A stretch of 14,540 nucleotides of DNA from Planctomycetota bacterium (GCA_015661985.1 DQVB01000201.1:1-14540), one strand, 5' to 3'. Shown: positions 1 through 10,063, counted from the stretch's first letter. The notes: a model not told the origin generated them from the letters alone. Numbers and translations: made by a program.

Positions 1-1413
1 GAGGTGGACGGCCATCTGGTCGCCGTCGAAGTCGGCATTGAAGCCTTTGCAGACCAGGGGATGGAGTTTGATGGCGTTGCCTTCCACCAGGACCGGCTCG
101 AAGGCTTGGATCCCCATCCGGTGCAAAGTCGGCGCGCGGTTCAAGAGCACGGGGTGGTTACGGATGACTTCTTCCAGGATGTCCCAGACCTCCTCGTCCT
201 TCCGTTCCAGCATTTTCTTGGCGCTTTTGATCGTGTCGGCATGCCCCAACTCCTTGAGCCGGCGAATGATGAACGGCTGGTACAGCTCCAGGGCGATCTT
301 CTTGGGCAAGCCACACTGGTGCAGTCGCAGCGTGGGGCCGACGACGATCACACTGCGTGCCGAATAATCGACGCGCTTGCCCAACAGGTTCTCGCGGAAG
401 CGGCCCTGTTTGCCCTTGATCATGTCGGTGAGCGATTTGAGCGGCCGGTTGCTGGAGCCCAGCACGGGACGTTTGCAGCGGTTGTTGTCGAACAGGGCGT
501 CCACGGACTGCTGGAGCATCCGCTTTTCGTTCTTGATGATCACCTCGGGGGCGTTCAAGTCGACCAGTTTCTTCAGCCGGTTGTTGCGGTTGATGATCCG
601 CCGGTACAAGTCGTTCAGGTCGCTGGTGGCGAAGTTTCCGGAGTCCAAGAGGACCAGCGGGCGGAGGTCGGGTGGGATGACGGGGATCACGTCCAGCACC
701 ATCCACTCGGGCCGGTTATCGCTGTCCCGGATGGCCTCCACCAGCTTGAGCCGGTTGATCAGTTCCTTTTTCTTTTGTTTCGAATTGGTCTGGGCCAGCT
801 CCTGGCGGAGGTCGCGGGACAGTTGGACCAGGTCGAGGTCGGTGAGGAGTTTGCGGATAGCCTCGGCCCCCATGTCCGCCTTGAATGATCCGTCAGGACA
901 CTCCTTGCGCGCGCGCCGGTACTCCTCTTCGGTCAACAGCTGCTGGACCTTCAGCGGGCAGACGTCGGGATCTTTCACTTCGGTGACCACGTAGTCCTGG
1001 TAGTAGATCACCTTCTCCAGGCTGGTGGTCTTCATGTTCAGCAAAGTGCCCAGACGGCTGGGCATGGCCTTGAAGAACCAGATGTGGACCACAGGGGCGG
1101 CCAGGCTGATGTGGCCCATCCGTTTGCGGCGTACGCGGCTGTGGGTGATCTTCACGCCGCAGCGATCGCAGATCATCCCCTTGTATTTCATGCCGCGGTA
1201 TTTGCCGCAGGAGCACTCCCAGTCCTTTTCCGGGCCGAAAATGCGTTCGCAGAACAGGCCGTCCTTTTCGGGACGGTAGGTCCGGTAGTTGATCGTCTCC
1301 GGCTTCTTCACTTCGCCGAAGGACCAGCTGCGGATATCGTGGGGTCGAGCCAGGCTGATTTTGACCGCCACGTAGTCGTTGACGCGTTCGTAGGAAACGT
1401 CGCCGAAACTCAC
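1..1413 (-). CDS. rpoC: RNA polymerase beta' subunit, N-terminal 471 codons (cut by window edge)
   Basis: This is the largest catalytic subunit of RNA polymerase and carries the active-site Mg-binding aspartates. The reading frame opens with GTG at 1411-1413, preceded by AAGGAG eight bases upstream, so the GTG start is well supported. An N-terminal zinc-binding motif is visible (Cys67, Cys69, Cys82, Cys85; ECSCGKYRG then ICDRCG). Further on come the conserved NRNNRLKKL and GKQGRFRENLLGKRVDYS segments of the lid/rudder and bridge-proximal region. The window stops within the catalytic motif NADFDGDQMAVHL, whose Asp461, Asp463 and Asp465 should chelate the catalytic magnesium. It follows rpoB after 71 bases and is surely co-transcribed with it. 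The C-terminal part lies outside the window, so nothing can be said about its length or about lineage-specific insertions. Confidence 0.98.
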   Translation of the reverse strand, partial: MSFGDVSYERVNDYVAVKISLARPHDIRSWSFGEVKKPETINYRTYRPEKDGLFCERIFGPEKDWECSCGKYRGMKYKGMICDRCGVKITHSRVRRKRMGHISLAAPVVHIWFFKAMPSRLGTLLNMKTTSLEKVIYYQDYVVTEVKDPDVCPLKVQQLLTEEEYRRARKECPDGSFKADMGAEAIRKLLTDLDLVQLSRDLRQELAQTNSKQKKKELINRLKLVEAIRDSDNRPEWMVLDVIPVIPPDLRPLVLLDSGNFATSDLNDLYRRIINRNNRLKKLVDLNAPEVIIKNEKRMLQQSVDALFDNNRCKRPVLGSSNRPLKSLTDMIKGKQGRFRENLLGKRVDYSARSVIVVGPTLRLHQCGLPKKIALELYQPFIIRRLKELGHADTIKSAKKMLERKDEEVWDILEEVIRNHPVLLNRAPTLHRMGIQAFEPVLVEGNAIKLHPLVCKGFNADFDGDQMAVHL

Positions 1414-1484
1414 AGGTAGCACTCCTTATCCGGAGGGAAGGGACGGGATAGCTGAGACCCGACTCCGTCAGGGATCACGCTGAT

Positions 1485-5198
<3,714 letters not shown>

Positions 5199-5262
5199 AG
5201 GGGATTACCCTCCTGCAAGGGTGGACAGAGTGAGCCCTGGACACAGATTGAGCCGAGGATAC

Positions 5263-5300
5263 CGGCGCGCCGCCTCCGCAGCGCGCAGCCGCCGCTGCGG
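5263..5300 (-). promoter_or_regulatory. Hairpin pair in the rplL-rpoB gap (possible attenuator or RNA processing site)
   Basis: The 232-base gap between rplL and rpoB holds a perfect 8-bp inverted repeat, CCGCAGCG (5276-5283) and CGCTGCGG (5293-5300), with a 9-base loop. The self-complementary decamer CGGCGCGCCG (5263-5272) follows immediately on the transcribed strand. No T-run follows, so this does not look like a full intrinsic terminator. In E. coli the same gap carries a partial terminator and an RNase III processing site that set the ribosomal protein to polymerase ratio. A similar role here is inference from position and structure. Confidence 0.4.
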
Positions 5301-5371
5301 CCGAAACCCACTGGTGATTGAGAAGGCTCGGGTCAGGTTCAGCAATTCTTTTCGGCGCACGTTTTGGCGGA

Positions 5372-5400
5372 TCCCAACGGCCGGTGCGCTTGGGTTGGGG
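5372..5400 (-). promoter_or_regulatory. Weak hairpin just after rplL
   Basis: About 30 bases after the rplL stop codon an inverted repeat CCCAAC (5373-5378) / GTTGGG (5394-5399) can pair across a 15-base loop, with a flanking G-T pair. There is no T-tract after it. It may contribute to partial termination between rplL and rpoB or may be chance in GC-rich DNA. Confidence 0.2.
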
Positions 5401-5430
5401 GGAACGCGGATCTGCTCCTGGTACGCTGCG

Positions 5431-5847
5431 CTACTTGATCGAAACCGTAGCGCCGGCCTCTTCCAGTTCGGCCTTCAGTTTCTCGGCATCTTCCTTGGAG
5501 ATGCCTTCTTTGACTTTGGTCGGGGCCCCTTCCACAAGGGCCTTGGCTTCTTTGAGCCCCAGGGCCGTGGCTGCGCGGACCACCTTGATCACGTTGATCT
5601 TCTTTTCGCCGAAGCTTTCCAGGACGACATCGAACTCGGTCTGCTCCGGCTCGGCCGCGGCGGCCTCAGCCCCGGCGCCGGGCATGGCGCCCATCACCAC
5701 CGCCCCGCCGGCGGCAGCTTTGATACCGTGGACCTCCTCCAAGTAATCGCTCAGCTCCTTGGCCTCCTTGAGCGTCAGTTGGGCGATCTGGTCGCCCAGC
5801 TGTTTGATGGCTTCGGAAAACTGGCGAGTTGCTTCTGCTGTGGCCAT
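5431..5847 (-). CDS. rplL: Large ribosomal subunit protein L7/L12 (bL12)
   Basis: L12 is the multicopy stalk protein that recruits and activates translation GTPases, including the EF-Tu encoded upstream in this window. The 138-residue product has the classic three parts. These are an N-terminal dimerisation and L10-binding helix region (about 1-42), a flexible Ala/Gly/Pro/Met-rich hinge (about 43-70), and the globular C-terminal domain (71-138) with EFDVVLESFGEKKINVIKVV and GLKEAKALVEGAP. It is somewhat longer than the usual 120-130 residues because of the N-terminal part and hinge. The ATG at 5845-5847 has AAAGGAA about nine bases upstream. It is separated from rplJ by 308 bases, far more than in most operons of this type. 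Confidence 0.98.
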   Translation of the reverse strand: MATAEATRQFSEAIKQLGDQIAQLTLKEAKELSDYLEEVHGIKAAAGGAVVMGAMPGAGAEAAAAEPEQTEFDVVLESFGEKKINVIKVVRAATALGLKEAKALVEGAPTKVKEGISKEDAEKLKAELEEAGATVSIK

Positions 5848-6059
5848 TGCGTTTCAGTTCCTTTCTGGTTCAGCTCACTTCCCGACAAGCCATTGGGGAA
5901 GCCTGCCGGCGACACCTCTCACCTCGATATGTCACACCAATCAAGCTCTCGGGGCGGGCTCACCAGCGACGCCGCCGCACGCGGTCGGTGCGAGCATCAC
6001 CAGTCGACCGCCAGCCGAGTGACCTTTGTTGTACTCACCCTCCTGCCCTCGCTAGCCCC

Positions 6060-6077
6060 GCGGCCCGTCGGGGCCGC
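6060..6077 (-). promoter_or_regulatory. Strong tetraloop hairpin in the rplJ-rplL spacer
   Basis: A perfect 7-bp inverted repeat GCGGCCC (6060-6066) / GGGCCGC (6071-6077) closes a 4-base loop. On the minus-strand transcript the stem is all G-C. An alternative overlapping pairing GCCCCG (6055-6060) / CGGGGC (6069-6074) is mutually exclusive with it, so the RNA could switch between two forms. No T-run follows. Possible attenuator, processing site or mRNA stabiliser between rplJ and rplL. Confidence 0.4.
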
Positions 6078-6124
6078 TTCCTTTCCACCGCCACGCACGT
6101 CGTCTCTCGTTTCCCCAAAGCTGG

Positions 6125-6145
6125 AGCGGGCAAAGCCCACCCGCT
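6125..6145 (-). promoter_or_regulatory. Hairpin immediately after the rplJ stop codon
   Basis: AGCGGG (6125-6130) pairs with CCCGCT (6140-6145) across a 9-base loop, about 10 bases after the rplJ TGA. An inner GGGC-TTT-GCCC pairing is an alternative. It is followed on the transcript by CCAGCTTTGGGG, not a clean T-tract, so at most a weak terminator or pause. Confidence 0.3.
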
Positions 6146-6155
6146 GCCGGCCGGG

Positions 6156-6704
6156 TCACTGCTCAGGCTCTTGGCTCGCTTCCTGCCCATCGCCCTCGGC
6201 CTGGCCAGCAATCTGCCCGGCCAAGGTCCCGCCCGGCCCCAGCATCTGGGCGGCCAACGAAGCGCCGGGCCCGATGAGCTGGCCGGCCAGCTGGGCCAAC
6301 TGTTCCTCACGCGTGGGCCACCGGCTGATCTGTTCGACCGTGTCCGGCTCCAGCCGCTCGCCATCCATGACGCCGCCGCGCACCTCCAGCGGGGAGTACT
6401 GTTCGTCCTTGGCCAACTGGATGATTTCCTTGGCCAGGCTGACGATATCCTCGCCGCCCCAGCAGATGGCCGCCGGCCCCGTCAAGCCTTCGAACATCGT
6501 ACCCAGCGGGGTGTCCGCCGTGGCGCGGGCAGCCAGACTGTTCTTGACCACCATGAGGTGGATATCCTTTTCGGCCAGCCGGCGTCGCAAGCGGTGGTTG
6601 GTGTTGGCGTCCATGCCGATCACATTGACCAACAGGGCGTCGTTCACTCCGGCCAGGCGCTGGCGCAGGTGTTCGGTGATCAACTTTTTGACGTATTTGC
6701 TCAT
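6156..6704 (-). CDS. rplJ: Large ribosomal subunit protein L10 (uL10)
   Basis: L10 anchors the L12 dimers to 23S rRNA and forms the base of the ribosomal stalk. The product is 182 residues. The N-terminal rRNA-binding domain includes DALLVNVIGMDANTNHRLR and the conserved HLMVVKNSLAARA (about residues 49-61), then GLTGPAAICWGGEDIVSLAK. The C-terminal helix that binds L12 dimers (about 130-165) is Ala/Gly/Gln/Leu-rich and ends in a polar tail rich in Glu and Gln. The ATG at 6702-6704 has AGAGGAA upstream. Only 13 bases separate it from the rplA stop, so rplA and rplJ are tightly coupled. This spacing leaves no room for a long L10-binding leader like that of E. coli unless it lies inside rplA. 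Confidence 0.97.
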   Translation of the reverse strand: MSKYVKKLITEHLRQRLAGVNDALLVNVIGMDANTNHRLRRRLAEKDIHLMVVKNSLAARATADTPLGTMFEGLTGPAAICWGGEDIVSLAKEIIQLAKDEQYSPLEVRGGVMDGERLEPDTVEQISRWPTREEQLAQLAGQLIGPGASLAAQMLGPGGTLAGQIAGQAEGDGQEASQEPEQ

Positions 6705-6717
6705 GGTCCGGTTCCTC

Positions 6718-7398
6718 TCAGGCTGCCACGCGCACGCTGGGACTCATCGTGGCGCTGATGGCCACCCCGCGGATGTACTGCCCCCGGACGGCAGCCGGCT
6801 TGAGGCTCTGGATGTGACCCAGGAAAGCGCGGATGTTCTCCACCAGTTGCTGGGGTTCAAAGCTCAGTTTGCCTACCACGGCGTGGACGTTCCCGCCCGA
6901 GTCGTTGCGGAATTCGACCTTCCCCGCCTTGTACTCCCGCACGGTCTTGCCCACATCAACGGTCACCGTGCCGGCCCGGGGCGACGGCATCAGGCCGCGG
7001 GGGCCGAGGATCCGGCCCAAAGGGCCCACGACGGCCATCATGTCGGGCGTAGCGATGCAGACGTCGAAATCGGTCCAGCCCTTCTTGATCTTCTCGGCCA
7101 ATTCGGCACCACCCACCTCGTCGGCGCCGGCCTCCGCAGCCTCGTCCGCTTTGTCCCCTTTGGCAAAAACGATCACCCGCAGCGTGCGGCCAATGCCGTG
7201 GGGCAGAACCACCGAGCCCCGCACGAGCTGATCGGCCTGTTTCGGGTCGATCCCCAACCGTACGGCGACCTCCACCGATTGATCGAACTTGGTAGTGTTG
7301 AAGGTTTTCAAAAGCGCCACCGCCTCCTCCAAGGGGAGGGGCTTGTTGCCCGGCACTTTCTCCGCCAGTGCCCGAATGCGTTTGGATCGTTTGACCAT
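6718..7398 (-). CDS. rplA: Large ribosomal subunit protein L1 (uL1)
   Basis: L1 binds 23S rRNA at the E-site stalk and helps release deacylated tRNA. In many bacteria it also represses its own operon by binding the mRNA leader. The 226-residue product is close to family length. The L1 signature is clear: IATPDMMAVVGPLGRILGP followed by RGLMP (about residues 115-138). GKVEFRNDSGGNVHAVVGK and the C-terminal RGQYIRGVAISATM also fit. The residues after RGLMP read SPRAGTVT where many homologues have NPK-type sequence. The ATG at 7396-7398 follows AGGACGG. It is 62 bases downstream of rplK and 13 bases upstream of rplJ. Confidence 0.97.
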   Translation of the reverse strand: MVKRSKRIRALAEKVPGNKPLPLEEAVALLKTFNTTKFDQSVEVAVRLGIDPKQADQLVRGSVVLPHGIGRTLRVIVFAKGDKADEAAEAGADEVGGAELAEKIKKGWTDFDVCIATPDMMAVVGPLGRILGPRGLMPSPRAGTVTVDVGKTVREYKAGKVEFRNDSGGNVHAVVGKLSFEPQQLVENIRAFLGHIQSLKPAAVRGQYIRGVAISATMSPSVRVAA

Positions 7399-7460
7399 TG
7401 CCGTCCTATTTTAGCCTTTCACAGATTAACACCTGCCCGCCGCCGGCGCCCGTCAGCCCA

Positions 7461-7889
7461 CTACCCTTCCACCACCTCCAGCCCCATGCTCCGGGCCGTG
7501 CCCTCGATGATCCGGCGCGCGTGATCCAGATCGCGGGCATTCAGGTCGTTCACCTTCCGTTGCACGATCTGTTCCAACTGACTGCGGGTAACGCTGCCCA
7601 CCTTGTCTCGCGGGGTGGTGTGAGCCCCTTTGGCGATCCCGGCGGCCTGCTTGAGCAGGTCAGCCGCCACGGGGCTTTTCGTCTCCATCTCGAAGCTGCG
7701 GTCGTTGTAAACGCGGACCACCACGGGAACCCGCAGCCCCTGATCGTCCTTCGTCCGCTCGTTGAACTGCTGGACGAACTGGCCCAAGTTGATTCCGAAA
7801 CGGCCCAGGGCCGTACCCACCGGCGGGGCCGGCGTCGCTTGGCCACCCCGTACGTGCAACTTGACTGATGCCACCAACTGCTTTGCCAT
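7461..7889 (-). CDS. rplK: Large ribosomal subunit protein L11 (uL11)
   Basis: L11 binds the GTPase-associated centre of 23S rRNA and is needed for RelA-dependent sensing of uncharged tRNA and for thiopeptide action. The product is 142 residues, the normal length. The N-terminal domain has VKLHVRGGQATPAPPVGTAL, with Thr where most L11 proteins have Pro in PVGPALG, then NLGQFVQQFNERT. The C-terminal rRNA-binding domain ends with the hallmark IEGTARSMGLEV. The ATG at 7887-7889 lacks a convincing Shine-Dalgarno sequence (upstream bases read GCAGTTGTACGATT), unlike nearly all neighbours. The gene lies 108 bases after nusG and 62 bases before rplA. Confidence 0.97.
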   Translation of the reverse strand: MAKQLVASVKLHVRGGQATPAPPVGTALGRFGINLGQFVQQFNERTKDDQGLRVPVVVRVYNDRSFEMETKSPVAADLLKQAAGIAKGAHTTPRDKVGSVTRSQLEQIVQRKVNDLNARDLDHARRIIEGTARSMGLEVVEG

Positions 7890-7997
7890 AATCGTACAAC
7901 TGCGCTCGTTCGGTTTTTCCCTGTTCGACCTGAGAGTCCGCCTGGGACCACCTCCGGAACCGGTCGGCCCACCACCCGACGCGACTGGCAGCCGGGC

Positions 7998-8930
7998 CTA
8001 GAGGGCTTCGATCTGCCAGTACTCCAGCTCCACAGGTGTACTGCGGCCGAAGATGTTGATCATCACCGTCACCCGGCCGCTGGTTTCGTCGATGTTCTCC
8101 ACCTCTCCCTCGAAACTCTCGAACGTTCCCTCGTTGATCTTCACCCGGTCGCCCACGCTGAAGCCGATCTTCAACCGAGGCGTCTCGTCCTCCTTTTCTT
8201 CCTTGCGGGCCAGGATCCGCTCGACCTCGTGGGGCTGCATGGGCGTGGGGGCCCCGGCGGCGCCGGTAAAGTCCCCGATGCCGGGGGTCTCACGCACCAG
8301 GAACCAGGTGTCGTCGTTGACCTCCATCTGCACGACCAAGTAACCGGGATAAAGCTTGCGGCGGACCACTCGCCGCTTGCCCCCCTTGAACTCGGTGACC
8401 ATCTCTGTCGGCACAATGACCTCGCCAAAGTACTGCTCCAGCCCGGCGACCTTCACCCTCCGCAACAGGGCGTCCCGGATGGAATCCTCACGGTTGCTCT
8501 GCACCTTGAGGATGTACCAGTCCATTTTCTCCGATTTCGGCTCGCCTTCGGCAGCTTTGTCCGACGCAGCTTTGTCCGACGCAGCTTTGTCCGACGCAGC
8601 TTTATCAAGTTTGTCCGACTCAGGCCCGCCTTTGTCCGATTTGCGAGGCTTCGGCTGGGCCGCTTCAGCCGATCCCTCCGTCGTTTCGTCCTGCTCACCC
8701 TCCCCCGCAGCGGCATCTTCCCCCACCTGGGCCGGTTGCCCATCGTCCCGTTCGAGCTCGGCCAGCTGCTGGCCTGAGGCCGCAGCATCTTGGCCGGTGG
8801 CCTGGCATCCTTCGGCCCTGGGCACCTGCTGATCGGCCTCTGCCAGCCCATGGCCAGCATCGGAGGCGGCCGAGTCGGCTTCGGCGGGCGCGTCTCCCGG
8901 CTTTGCGTTCTTGTCCGGCTCGTCACTCAT
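7998..8930 (-). CDS. nusG: Transcription termination/antitermination factor NusG with long acidic N-terminal extension
   Basis: NusG binds the beta' clamp helices, suppresses pausing, recruits Rho, and couples RNA polymerase to the ribosome via S10. Residues 136-310 form a standard NusG: NGN domain starting MDWYILKVQSNRE, with RRKLYPGYLVVQME and RETPGIGDFTG, then a KOW domain at about 256-285 (GDRVKINEGTFESFEGEVE). Residues 1-135 are an extra low-complexity tail rich in Ala, Asp, Glu, Gln and Ser with several Ser-Asp-Lys repeats, probably disordered. The upstream ATG at 8928-8930 has an AGGGGG-type site. The internal Met136 (8523-8525) has GGAG only three bases away, so a short form is possible. 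The tandem 15-bp repeat keeps frame, which supports translation of the tail. It lies 217 bases after secE and 108 before rplK. Confidence 0.96.
   Translation of the reverse strand: MSDEPDKNAKPGDAPAEADSAASDAGHGLAEADQQVPRAEGCQATGQDAAASGQQLAELERDDGQPAQVGEDAAAGEGEQDETTEGSAEAAQPKPRKSDKGGPESDKLDKAASDKAASDKAASDKAAEGEPKSEKMDWYILKVQSNREDSIRDALLRRVKVAGLEQYFGEVIVPTEMVTEFKGGKRRVVRRKLYPGYLVVQMEVNDDTWFLVRETPGIGDFTGAAGAPTPMQPHEVERILARKEEKEDETPRLKIGFSVGDRVKINEGTFESFEGEVENIDETSGRVTVMINIFGRSTPVELEYWQIEAL
8551..8604 (-). repeat. 15-bp in-frame tandem repeat in the nusG extension
   Basis: The plus-strand unit GCAGCTTTGTCCGAC occurs at 8551-8565, 8566-8580 and 8581-8595, followed by a partial copy at 8596-8604. 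Two further TTTGTCCGA- pieces occur at 8610-8618 and 8631-8639. Read on the minus strand it encodes the pentapeptide repeat (A)ASDK. The full units are identical, which suggests recent slippage-type expansion, and the unit is a multiple of three so frame is kept. Confidence 0.95.
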
Positions 8931-9147
8931 CGTCGGCCACCCCCTGACTGGTTCGAACCCTCAGTACCCCTGCGTAGCGGCCAGCCGCCACCCGGCTGTC
9001 CGGATCGCTCCGACGCCCCTGGCAGCTGGGCCCGCGATGGGCTTTGCCAAAGCGCCCGGCTGGTCCATTCTCCTGATCATGCCTGCTGTGCACCGGTCCT
9101 CGGCGGGCGAGGGCCAGGCGTCCGCCGACCCGCTGAAGGCATACAGT

Positions 9148-9552
9148 TCAAAGGATACCGATCCTCTGGAAAAACCAGCTCCAAATCAAGTCGAAGACAA
9201 ACAGGACGACGGTCAGACTGAAGATGGTCACCAGCACCACGATCGAACTGCGGAACAACTCCTGGCGGGTCGGCCAGGAGACTTTATTCATCTCCGCCTC
9301 CACGGCGATCAGAAAGTCCGCGAAGCTGGGGACATTCACCAAGCGGTAAGCGGCCCAAAGGGTCACCACCAGCAATACCCCCGGTGCGCCGAACTGAATG
9401 GCCGGGCCGTAGTCAATGAGCATAGCCTGCAACCGGTAAAGGCCAAAGGCCGCCACCACGACGACAGCCACCCAGGTCACTTGGCGGGTGATTCGACCCT
9501 GTGTCCGCTTGTAAATGTTGGTCCGAAACAGTTCCTTGAAAAACTCTTTCAC
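9148..9552 (-). CDS. secE: Preprotein translocase subunit SecE
   Basis: SecE is the essential clamp-like subunit of the SecYEG channel in the cytoplasmic membrane. The 134-residue product carries the diagnostic amphipathic segment EAEMNKVSWPTRQEL (about 85-99), followed by a long transmembrane helix (about 102-124). Two additional hydrophobic stretches lie upstream (about 25-42 and 55-73), suggesting three membrane spans as in E. coli SecE, instead of the single span of most bacteria. The start is GTG at 9550-9552. The upstream ribosome-binding site is weak (AAGG about 10-14 bases away), and no better in-frame start is apparent nearby. It sits between tRNA-Trp and nusG, as in many bacterial lineages. 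Confidence 0.96.
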   Translation of the reverse strand: MKEFFKELFRTNIYKRTQGRITRQVTWVAVVVVAAFGLYRLQAMLIDYGPAIQFGAPGVLLVVTLWAAYRLVNVPSFADFLIAVEAEMNKVSWPTRQELFRSSIVVLVTIFSLTVVLFVFDLIWSWFFQRIGIL

Positions 9553-9580
9553 CTTCGGGAGGCCTTTCCGACCTCGTTCT

Positions 9581-9675
9581 TTGCGCGTCCAGCCGACTTG
9601 CCTGTTACCCGCGGAGCCTCCGGAGACTCCCGCCTTTGGGACCTTCCCGGCCTCTCCTTGCGCATCCAGCCGGCT
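9581..9675. repeat. Imperfect direct repeat in the tRNA-Trp/secE spacer
   Basis: TTGCGCGTCCAGCCGACT (9581-9598) recurs 77 bases later as TTGCGCATCCAGCCGGCT (9658-9675), 16 of 18 identical. The preceding 16-17 bases of each copy also resemble one another with one gap. It looks like an old local duplication in the secE leader. No function is evident. Confidence 0.5.
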
Positions 9676-9728
9676 CCATGGTGCCGTCCCGAAAACTCAT
9701 TCAGCTCGGCGAAGCCTTCTGCAGGCGC

Positions 9729-9774
9729 GCCCGCAACGGTAGCGAGCGGGCATCCTGTAGGGGTCGAACCGACC
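9729..9774 (-). promoter_or_regulatory. Two hairpins directly downstream of tRNA-Trp
   Basis: On the transcribed strand, starting about 13 bases after the tRNA-Trp 3' end, there is a 5-bp stem GGTCG/CGACC with a 3-base loop (9762-9774), then a 6-bp stem GCCCGC/GCGGGC with an 11-base loop (9729-9751). These could aid release of the tRNA from the secE mRNA or act as a pause. No T-tract follows either stem. Confidence 0.3.
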
Positions 9775-9786
9775 AGGTCTTGGCAG

Positions 9787-9859
9787 CAGGGGCGGGGGGA
9801 CTCGAACTCCCAACCCCCGGTTTTGGAGACCGGTGCTCTGCCAATTGAGCTACACCCCT
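9787..9859 (-). tRNA. trpT: tRNA-Trp (anticodon CCA)
   Basis: A 73-base cloverleaf reads from 9859 down to 9787. The acceptor stem is AGGGGTG with CGCCCCT, and the D-arm GCTC...GAGC. The anticodon stem CCGGT/ACCGG encloses loop CTCCAAA with anticodon CCA, and the T-loop is TTCGAGT. The discriminator base is G73, as expected for tRNA-Trp. The next bases are CTG, so the 3' CCA is not encoded. It lies between tuf and secE and is probably cut from the same transcript. Confidence 0.97.
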
Positions 9860-10025
9860 GGGCTCTTCAACTGTCTGTCCATCCTCTCGACCCGACCACG
9901 GCCGCTGGCCCGTTGTTCAGCGGAGCAGCTCCCGATGGCCGGGATTTCAAACGTAAGTGGCACAGGCTTTCCGGCCCGTGGCCACAACCAAAACTAAGAC
10001 CGCAACTCGGCGCCTCGGTACCAAA

Positions 10026-10048
10026 GGGCCTCTCAGCTGGGGAGGCCC
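10026..10048 (-). terminator. Candidate terminator or attenuator hairpin after tuf
   Basis: Beginning 15 bases after the tuf stop codon, GGGCCTC (10026-10032) and GAGGCCC (10042-10048) form a perfect 7-bp stem, extended inward by one mismatch and one more C-G pair. On the transcript it is followed by TTT and then GGTACC. The T-run is short for a full intrinsic terminator. It would partly separate the tRNA-tuf section from tRNA-Trp-secE-nusG downstream. Confidence 0.5.
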
Positions 10049-10063
10049 CTGGCCTGAGGCCCC

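Larger units (their letters stand above)
5848..6155. other. 308-base gene-free gap between rplJ and rplL
   Basis: I find no coding region I would defend here. The stretch carries several stable inverted repeats on the transcribed (minus) strand, listed separately. It has no obvious -35/-10 pair for a separate rplL promoter. Its length is unusual, because rplJ and rplL are normally tens of bases apart, so an extended untranslated spacer with a role in setting the L10:L12 ratio is the simplest reading. That function is inference. Confidence 0.5.

Noticed and set aside
5221..7524. 767-codon plus-strand open frame across rplL, rplJ and rplA
   Set aside because: It overlaps three certain ribosomal protein genes and their spacers antisense, with no domain content.
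8945..8965. GGTTCGAACC palindrome upstream of nusG, looking like a tRNA T-arm
   Set aside because: No pairing T-stem, acceptor stem or anticodon arm can be built around it on either strand.
9760..9776. GGTCGAACCGACC, T-arm-like, next to tRNA-Trp
   Set aside because: It is a simple 5-bp hairpin with a 3-base loop; no second tRNA can be folded here.
9860..10020. Separate promoter for tRNA-Trp-secE-nusG
   Set aside because: I searched the minus strand for paired -35 and -10 elements and found none with acceptable match and spacing.
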